NCBI RefSeq assembly: GCF_001956045.1
Contig: NZ_MRTH01000069.1
Coordinates: forward strand, 1-17,504
Origin: Paenibacillus sp. FSL H7-0331
Lineage (GTDB): Bacteria; Bacillota; Bacilli; Paenibacillales; NBRC-103111
DNA length: 17,504 bases
Reading direction: 5' to 3'
In this document: in pieces, positions 12,884-17,504 of the stretch
Layout of the letters: every line of letters starts with the position of its first letter
Position numbering within the stretch: the stretch's first letter is position 1
The notes under the pieces: model-generated
What the model saw: only the letters and a program-made list of their open reading frames with translations
Databases searched by the model: none
Told to the model about the DNA's origin: nothing
Made by a program: the position numbers and the translations under genes

Positions 12884-13987
12884 TTGAAAAGCAAAATTTT
12901 GACAACATTCGTTTCATTTACAGCTATTGCTGTACTAGCTCCATCATTATTGTTAAACACTACAAATGCAGCAGGAAATCAAGTAAAACCATCTAAGGTA
13001 ATAAACGGTGTCATTATCAATGAATCTACATTAGTACCTCTACGAGATATTTTTGAGAATCTAGGCGCTACAATAAAATGGGATGAAGCTACAAAAAAGA
13101 TTACAGCTACCAAAGATGCTAAAACAATTGTCTTAACCGTAGGAGATGCCAAAGCTTATGTAAATGATCAACTGAATACCCTATCCGTAGTCCCACAAAT
13201 CATTAATGAAAAGACAATGATACCTGCTCGTTTTGTGAGTGAGTCACTTGGAGCAAAGGTTGAATGGGATTCTGTAAACAGTGTTGTCAAAATTGATGAG
13301 CATATTAAAGTTGTTTTCACTCCAGATGTGCAGACGATAGGTAAACTTCTTGATACTGCTGATGAATTCTATTTTAAAGTTGGTGCAGAGGATGGACAGT
13401 CCATTCCAATTGACTTTTCAAAGGATAACACGGAAATCATAGCTAATGCGTTTAAAGCAAGAATACCTCAATTAGCCCAATATTTTACTTCTAACTTTAT
13501 AAATACTGTTCTCTTGCCTAATTATCGAAAGTTTTTTTACCCAACGTCATTAAATTTAATACCATCAGGAGAACTATTAGAAATTAGATCAAACGTTATC
13601 CAAGAAAATGAAAATTTAATACGTGTTCAGGGTATCTCTTTAGAGGATGATATATCTGGTGCATATAATTTTGAAATTAAACTTGTTAAACAAGACAATC
13701 GCTGGTTGATTGATAGTTTAACAGGTAACTCTCAGAATATTAACTTTAATATTACTGAAGTTGAGGCAGCAAAATATATAGATAATTATTTTCATGAGAA
13801 GGATTCAAAGATAACATTTAAAGGGAAGATTAAAATGAATACCCAAACAAATTCTTTGGGTCTTTCAGGCGATTACTATCAATTTAATGTGAAGAAATCA
13901 AGAATTGAGAATGACAATACGATCACCAATGAAGTGTTCGACGCTTTGCTTAGTGTTAAAACTGGCTATATTCTTCGCTTACCATAA
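12884..13987 (+). CDS. Secreted stalk-domain protein (copper amine oxidase N-terminal)
   Basis: A 367-residue protein starting with TTG, preceded by GGGAGAG. A signal peptide (MKSKILTTFVSFTAIAVLAP, cleavage near TNAA) is followed by two clear stalk repeats: INESTLVPLRDIFENLGATI (47-66) with KWDEATKKITAT, and IINEKTMIPARFVSESLGAKV with EWDSVNSVVKI. This is the textbook copper-amine-oxidase N-terminal pattern of Paenibacillus surface proteins, where it acts as a structural or attachment module and not as an oxidase. The C-terminal 230 residues (about 140-367) form an unrecognised domain with ENLIRVQGISLEDD and VKQDNRWLIDSLTG, similar in style to NTF2-like or DUF4878-type folds. It is monocistronic with its own promoter and divergent from the ATP-grasp operon. 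No clear terminator follows. Confidence 0.88.
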   Translation: MKSKILTTFVSFTAIAVLAPSLLLNTTNAAGNQVKPSKVINGVIINESTLVPLRDIFENLGATIKWDEATKKITATKDAKTIVLTVGDAKAYVNDQLNTLSVVPQIINEKTMIPARFVSESLGAKVEWDSVNSVVKIDEHIKVVFTPDVQTIGKLLDTADEFYFKVGAEDGQSIPIDFSKDNTEIIANAFKARIPQLAQYFTSNFINTVLLPNYRKFFYPTSLNLIPSGELLEIRSNVIQENENLIRVQGISLEDDISGAYNFEIKLVKQDNRWLIDSLTGNSQNINFNITEVEAAKYIDNYFHEKDSKITFKGKIKMNTQTNSLGLSGDYYQFNVKKSRIENDNTITNEVFDALLSVKTGYILRLP

Positions 13988-14025
13988 ACTAAACTCAACA
14001 TTTGTGTGGGGTATCTCCTAAAGTT

Positions 14026-14073
14026 GGCGGTACTCCATGTTCAACCAAAAGTAAGGACACTTAACTTACCGCC
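14026..14073. repeat. Inverted repeat in GC-rich patch
   Basis: GGCGGTA (14026-14032) is matched by TACCGCC (14067-14073). Inside lies GTAAG...CTTAC, overlapping the segment AAGTAAGGACACTTAACTTA. The patch looks like the worn end of an insertion element, or a regulatory RNA structure; no T-run follows. Confidence 0.4.
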
Positions 14074-14198
14074 CCCTCTAACTTATTATGATGTTGTTTC
14101 TAATCACCCCATAATTGATGACGCAGCTTTAATTTCATATTGATCTATTTTCCATTATTTTGTAAAATAAACACATATGAACTCTTTTATCCTAATTC

Positions 14199-14223
14199 AT
14201 GGAGTCGGATCAACTCCGTCCAT
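14199..14223 (+). other. Bulged hairpin upstream of the receiver-like gene
   Basis: ATGGA, a GT bulge and CGG (14199-14208) pair with CCG and TCCAT (14216-14223) across a seven-base loop. It may be part of a 5' leader or an old terminator for the stalk-domain gene. No poly-T tract follows. Confidence 0.3.
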
Positions 14224-14308
14224 TTAGTCTACCAACCCAATCAATCATGAACATTTAATCATATATAGTTAACATCCCTAACGACTCAATCTGGAGTTGA
14301 ATTACTAA

Positions 14309-14620
14309 ATGGTCAATGTGTTTCTTGACGATCTTCGCCCTTGCCCAAAGGGTTTTAAATTAGTTAAAACTGTGAGTGAATGCATTCAAGTAATTGAAAA
14401 AAATAATATTAATATCTTATCATTGGATCATGATTTAGGTTTTGGTAGACCATCAGGTTTTGAAGTTGTGAAATACATTGTAAACAATAAAATTTTTCCG
14501 AGAGAGATTATTATTCATACCGCTAACCCATTTGGAAGGATAAGGATGTTCAGGTTATTGAACAGTAATATGCCCAAAAATGTTAAGGTGGTTATTAGGC
14601 CTGAACCACTATACTTATAA
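14309..14620 (+). CDS. Stand-alone cREC-type receiver-like protein
   Basis: A 103-residue single-domain protein. FLDDLRPCPKGF (5-16), LSLDHDLGFGRPSGFEVV (37-54) and IIHTANPFGRIRM (68-80) match the cREC ('cyclic-phosphate processing receiver') family, a receiver-like fold with D7/D8 and a D40-H-D42 metal site and a conserved H(T/S)ANPxG motif. The family was named from genomic context as a possible hydrolase or processor of cyclic phosphates in RNA or nucleotides. It is not a normal two-component receiver: the lysine and phospho-acceptor layout differ, and no kinase is nearby. The start ATG at 14309 has only a distant GGAG. The gene is convergent with the one ending at 14661, with a small GAAAAG/CTTTTC palindrome (14629-14643) between them. 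Confidence 0.75.
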   Translation: MVNVFLDDLRPCPKGFKLVKTVSECIQVIEKNNINILSLDHDLGFGRPSGFEVVKYIVNNKIFPREIIIHTANPFGRIRMFRLLNSNMPKNVKVVIRPEPLYL

Positions 14621-14660
14621 AAAGGTAAGAAAAGTAACTTTTCATTTGATATTCTCAAAA

Positions 14661-15068
14661 TCAATCCTCGATAAATTCAATTTCATTAAAATCTGTAACT
14701 AGAAATAGTTCCTTATCTTGATTAACTGATAAAGGAAATAGTTCATTATACGGTGTAGCAGTCTCTGCTATCCTAGTATCTCTTCTTTTCCATTGATCCA
14801 AGACTTCATTTGATATTTCAAACGGTAATAATGGCTTAATACTTCGCTTACTATGTACGACAATAATTTTATTTCCTTTTCTAGCAATAACAACATTATT
14901 TTTATATACCATCTGTAAATGCTTTTCTTTTTCTGTTTTTTGAACGATCATATGTTTTCCCTCCACCGCATGATTATAAAAGAATGGGATGAAGGGATCA
15001 ATGCAATTAATGAGAATTTTAGTATTCCTTGAACTTAAGTTCTCATTACATTGAAATTTTACTTTCAA
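14661..15068 (-). CDS. Hypothetical protein, 135 aa (TTG start)
   Basis: The frame begins with TTG at 15068, six bases past the stop of the gene upstream, without a clear own ribosome binding site. Translation is probably coupled to that gene. The next in-frame ATG would remove 39 residues. The protein is soluble and basic, with strands (HMIVQKTEKEKHLQMVYKNNVVIA, NKIIVVHSKRSI) and an acidic end (TDFNEIEFIED). No family, membrane span or catalytic motif is recognised. It is the last gene of a three-gene minus-strand group (15590-14661). Confidence 0.6.
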   Translation of the reverse strand: MKVKFQCNENLSSRNTKILINCIDPFIPFFYNHAVEGKHMIVQKTEKEKHLQMVYKNNVVIARKGNKIIVVHSKRSIKPLLPFEISNEVLDQWKRRDTRIAETATPYNELFPLSVNQDKELFLVTDFNEIEFIED

Positions 15069-15074
15069 TAGAAT

Positions 15075-15380
15075 TCAAACTCTTTCAGCCAGTTCGAGTA
15101 ATCTATTCAATGAATGAAAATCAACATATACATCCATCGGATCAACGTCCTTCCAATCTGGTATATCTTTTGACATAGCTACTACTAAGGCAATTCCCTT
15201 TTTATTGACGTTCTTATTAGAACCTTCTGGAAACTTTATATTCATCAACTCAACAGCTTTGTCATTCTCATTTTTTGCAAACAAAGCTTGAATTTCTTTA
15301 TCTTTTAAAATTGATTTACCTTGTATCTTAGCTTCCTTATATTCTGCTAATGCTGCTTTGATTGATTTTCTATTCAACAT
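15075..15380 (-). CDS. Hypothetical protein, 101 aa
   Basis: The open frame extends to 15425, but GGAGGAATACATA directly precedes the ATG at 15380, so translation starts MLNRKSIKAALAEYKEAK. The N-terminal half is helical and lysine-rich (KSILKDKEIQALFAKNENDKAVELM). The second half (GIALVVAMSKDIPDWKDVDPMDVYVDFHSL) mixes strand and helix. No family is recognised. It lies between the 48-residue gene upstream and the 135-residue gene six bases downstream, which indicates a small operon. Confidence 0.65.
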   Translation of the reverse strand: MLNRKSIKAALAEYKEAKIQGKSILKDKEIQALFAKNENDKAVELMNIKFPEGSNKNVNKKGIALVVAMSKDIPDWKDVDPMDVYVDFHSLNRLLELAERV

Positions 15381-15443
15381 TATGTATTCCTCCATATTTT
15401 TTATTTTATGTACCAATAAAATCAAACTTTTATCACCTTTTAA

Positions 15444-15590
15444 TTACCAGTTTCTGCCGTTCTTGACCGCTTCTAAATTTTCTTCAGCATGTTTAATATA
15501 TTCTTCTTTTCTTGGATCGTTTCCATAAGCACTAATTACCTTTTCCAATTGCCTTTCATAGTAGTTAATCAATTCTTCTCTTGTTTTCAT
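15444..15590 (-). CDS. Small helical protein, 48 aa
   Basis: A 48-codon frame from ATG at 15590 to TAA at 15444, with GGAGGAATGAAGA upstream at good spacing. The product (MKTREELINYYERQLEKVI...) is highly charged and helical and ends in NGRNW. It resembles many short phage or spore-associated helical proteins without belonging to a family recognised here. It is the first gene of the three-gene group, 63 bases ahead of the 101-residue gene. Confidence 0.62.
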   Translation of the reverse strand: MKTREELINYYERQLEKVISAYGNDPRKEEYIKHAEENLEAVKNGRNW

Positions 15591-16109
15591 TCTTCATTCC
15601 TCCAAACAGTTAAATGAGAATGGTAATGAATTATATTGATATTGTTTAATCCAAGTTAAATCATCATAAGGATAAAGCATTCCGGTTGTAAATAAAAATC
15701 CTAAATAAAGAATAAATGTTGAAATCAGTATTTAATAGTCCAACAGTTTTTTCAAGAAAACTTCAAAACCATTCAACGTTTCTTTTTTTTCCATTCTAAT
15801 TAGTTGTCTATTTAACATTCTTATACCCCATATCTGTGATTATTTTAAATAGAACGATCTTCCATATTTAACAATTAACAAATAATTAAACTTTTTAAAA
15901 ATCAAAAAACATTACCAGCACTCCATTTCATTATGCAATTTTATACCGATTTTCAGACTAATTATGTAAGAAAGTCCTTAAAGGCACTTTTCATATATTC
16001 TAACGAGTAACAGGGCAAAAGTATTACGAAATAAAAAAAGCCACCATAAAATTGGATAGCCTTCGAAGACCTAAGTAGTAACGTTGAAAAAAGAGGGTCT
16101 GTCAAATCT
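15591..16109. other. Long AT-rich noncoding stretch beside the insertion sequence
   Basis: About 520 bases without a convincing gene. A 28-codon frame on the minus strand (15818-15732, MLNRQLIRMEKK...) has only GGGG upstream and shares the MLNR opening of the gene at 15380; it may be a fragment. A bulged hairpin AAAGTCC/GGCACTTT (15971-15990) followed by T is a possible orphan terminator. A GGCTTTTTTT tract (minus strand, near 16030) looks like the right half of a broken terminator. This fits a region eroded by insertion events. Confidence 0.5.
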
Positions 16110-16133
16110 TTTGTGTAAACTCTTTTAAAAGAC

Positions 16134-16151
16134 TTCTCCCCGAGGGGAGAA
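16134..16151 (-). terminator. GC-rich hairpin at the end of the transposase gene
   Basis: TTCTCCCC (16134-16141) and GGGGAGAA (16144-16151) form an 8-bp palindrome five bases past the transposase stop, next to a second perfect palindrome TCTTTTAAAAGA (16121-16132). On the minus strand the stem is followed by AGTCTTTT, so it may act as a terminator or may limit read-through into the IS. Confidence 0.45.
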
Positions 16152-16156
16152 AAAAA

Positions 16157-17377
16157 TCAGCGTAGATGTTGGCCGATACGATCTGGATAGTAAACAGATA
16201 ATTGGAGCAGCATTTGTCCCCAATTTTGGACGCGGCCTGTCCATTTTCGCGTAACATCCATCGTAGCTAAATAGAGCATTTTCAAGAGAGATTCGTCCGT
16301 TGGGAAAATACTCTTTTCCTTGGTTACCTTTCGAAGCTGACGGTGGTAGCTTTCTATGATATTGGTCGTGTAGATCAGCTTGCGGATCTCAGGCGGATAC
16401 TTAAAAAAGGTAGCCAATTCATCCCAGTTATTACGCCAAGAGCGAAGGATAAGTGGATACTTGGTTCCCCAGGTTTCCTCGAATCGGTCGAGCTCGACAA
16501 GCGCCATTTCTTCGGAAACGGCTTTGTAAATAGGTTTAAGATCAGCCGTTACCTTCTTCAAATCTTTGTAAGAAACATAGCGGGTAGAGTTGCGTATTTG
16601 GTGAATGATGCATTTCTGAATTTCTGTTTTGGGAAAGCAAGCCGAAATAGCTTGCGTAAAGCCGGTTAAATTGTCTACACAAGTAATTAGAATGTCCTGA
16701 ACGCCGCGATTCTTCAGATCGTTTAAGACACTTAGCCAGAACTTCGCGGATTCATTTTCACCGATCCACATGCCGAGTACATCCTTACTTCCGTCGAGAT
16801 CGATTCCAATCACCATGTAGGCTGCTTTGTTCACAATAGCCCCTTCCTGCTTGACTTTGAAGTGAATCACATCTAGAAATACGACAGCGTAAACGCCTTG
16901 TAGGGGGCGGTTCTGCCACTCTTTGATGAGCGGAACGATCTTGTTCGTTACGTTGGAAATGAGGGTAGGTGAGACTTCAATGCCATAGAGGTTTTCTAGG
17001 TGGTCTTGGATGTCACGCGTGCTGACTCCCTTAGCGTACAAGGCAATAATTTGGTCCTCAATACCCGTTACATTGGACTGATGCTTCTTCACCACAAGGG
17101 GTTCAAACTCGCCTTGTCGGTCACGGGGAGTGATGATTTCTTGTTCTCCGTACTCACTGGTTACTAGCTTTTTGCTCTTTCCATTGCGACTGTTCGATGT
17201 TTTTTTGTTCTCGATTTCATGTTTTTGATAGCCTAAATGCGTATCCATTTCTGCTTCCAGCATTTCCTGAATCGTCTCTGCAAACAGATTCTTCAATGCG
17301 TTCTGGGCATCTTGAGCCGTTACCAACTTATTCTCCTTGATAAACTCACGTAGCTGCTGCTTTGTCCATAATCCCAT
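16157..17377 (-). CDS. IS256-family (mutator type) transposase
   Basis: A 406-residue DDE transposase from ATG at 17377. The frame is open to 17398, but GGGGAG sits six bases before the ATG at 17377, giving MGLWTKQQLREFI. Counting from the longer form, the catalytic residues are D176 (VVFLDVIHFKV), D242 (TCVDNLTGF) and E349 (TTNIIESYHRQLRKV), the last within the IS256 family signature. The C-terminal block (WTGRVQNWGQMLLQLSVYYPDRI) is also typical. Length and motifs are complete, so the protein is probably functional. It catalyses movement of its own element and has no link to the neighbouring genes. Confidence 0.95.
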   Translation of the reverse strand: MGLWTKQQLREFIKENKLVTAQDAQNALKNLFAETIQEMLEAEMDTHLGYQKHEIENKKTSNSRNGKSKKLVTSEYGEQEIITPRDRQGEFEPLVVKKHQSNVTGIEDQIIALYAKGVSTRDIQDHLENLYGIEVSPTLISNVTNKIVPLIKEWQNRPLQGVYAVVFLDVIHFKVKQEGAIVNKAAYMVIGIDLDGSKDVLGMWIGENESAKFWLSVLNDLKNRGVQDILITCVDNLTGFTQAISACFPKTEIQKCIIHQIRNSTRYVSYKDLKKVTADLKPIYKAVSEEMALVELDRFEETWGTKYPLILRSWRNNWDELATFFKYPPEIRKLIYTTNIIESYHRQLRKVTKEKSIFPTDESLLKMLYLATMDVTRKWTGRVQNWGQMLLQLSVYYPDRIGQHLR

Positions 17378-17504
17378 GTGTTCTCCCCAACCTTTCATCT
17401 ACTTCCATTTTAATAGATTTGGGAGTTTACACAAACCAGCTAATATAATGTCAATAGGAGCTTAAGAAAGATTTTAATCTTGTTTAGAATGGTAAAAAAG
17501 ACAA

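Larger units (their letters stand above)
13988..14308. other. Intergenic region with structured GC-rich patch
   Basis: No gene is seen here on either strand. The left half holds an unusually GC-rich patch (about 14009-14080) with the GGCGGTA/TACCGCC inverted repeat. The right half holds a bulged hairpin at 14199-14223. No convincing sigma-A promoter for the gene at 14309 was found, and its ribosome binding site (GGAG) is 14 bases away. Confidence 0.6.
16110..17435 (-). mobile_element. IS256-family insertion sequence
   Basis: The transposase gene is flanked by TTTGTGTAAACTC (16110-16122) and its exact complement GAGTTTACACAAA (17423-17435), a 13-bp terminal inverted repeat core. On the left, GAGGGTCTGTCAAATC lies outside the core and looks like further IS end, but nothing similar lies outside the right core. 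No target duplication is visible. The element is clearly richer in GC than its surroundings, which marks a recent arrival. True ends are uncertain by about 20 bases. Confidence 0.8.

Noticed and set aside
15732..15818. 28-codon minus-strand frame MLNRQLIRMEKK...
   Set aside because: Weak GGGG signal only and no homology recognised; recorded in the noncoding entry as a possible fragment.
16343..16669. 108-residue plus-strand frame
   Set aside because: Antisense shadow within the IS256 transposase.
1..17504. CRISPR array
   Set aside because: No regularly spaced direct repeats were seen; the repeats found are isolated pairs.

Overview
The window comes from the chromosome or a large plasmid of a low-GC Gram-positive bacterium of the order Bacillales, most likely Paenibacillus or a close relative. 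The pointers are strong AGGAGG-type ribosome binding sites, sigma-A promoters, frequent TTG/GTG starts, and two secreted proteins with the copper-amine-oxidase N-terminal 'stalk' fold that is abundant in Paenibacillus. The DNA is AT-rich and dominated by short hypothetical genes. It holds no ribosomal, tRNA or core metabolic genes. It reads as an accessory island, ended on the right by an IS256-family insertion sequence that is visibly richer in GC.

Layout. (1) 158-3653, all minus strand: an OLD-family ATPase/TOPRIM nuclease with its own promoter, followed by four small genes, two of them cysteine-rich. A perfect 12-bp inverted repeat lies directly behind the nuclease gene. (2) 3884-4159, minus: a small secreted protein with a clean promoter and terminator. 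(3) 4261-6069, minus: a phage-type (YoqV-like) ATP-dependent DNA ligase, then a CoiA-like PD-(D/E)XK nuclease. The nuclease frame is broken by an in-frame TAA, with the family's N-terminal CxxC knuckle preserved just behind the stop. (4) 6143-8632, minus: a secreted stalk-domain protein, a single-span coiled-coil membrane protein and two small proteins. (5) 8838-9758, plus: a DUF4062 protein, a domain often seen in bacterial immune-type proteins. Its promoter is covered by four TTAACA/TGTTAA half-sites. It is followed by a 15-bp inverted repeat, and the segment is bracketed by two similar terminator-like direct repeats. (6) 9973-12646, minus: a probable seven-gene operon with a coiled-coil peptide, an ATP-grasp enzyme, an acidic 49-residue protein, a 77-residue protein, a four-span membrane protein with an Sm-like tail, and a 175-residue protein. 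(7) 12884-13987, plus: a second stalk-domain protein, transcribed divergently from the operon. (8) 14309-15590: a stand-alone receiver-like protein of the cREC type, convergent with three small minus-strand genes. (9) 16110-17435: the IS256-family element.

The best candidates for a defence or DNA-processing role are the OLD nuclease, the ligase/CoiA-like pair, the DUF4062 protein, and more speculatively the ATP-grasp/Sm-like membrane operon. None is a complete copy of a named multi-gene defence system: there is no GajB helicase, reverse transcriptase, CRISPR array or methyltransferase. Family names rest on motif recognition by eye. Ten genes either missed by a long-ORF scan or given the wrong start are added or corrected from their ribosome binding sites.
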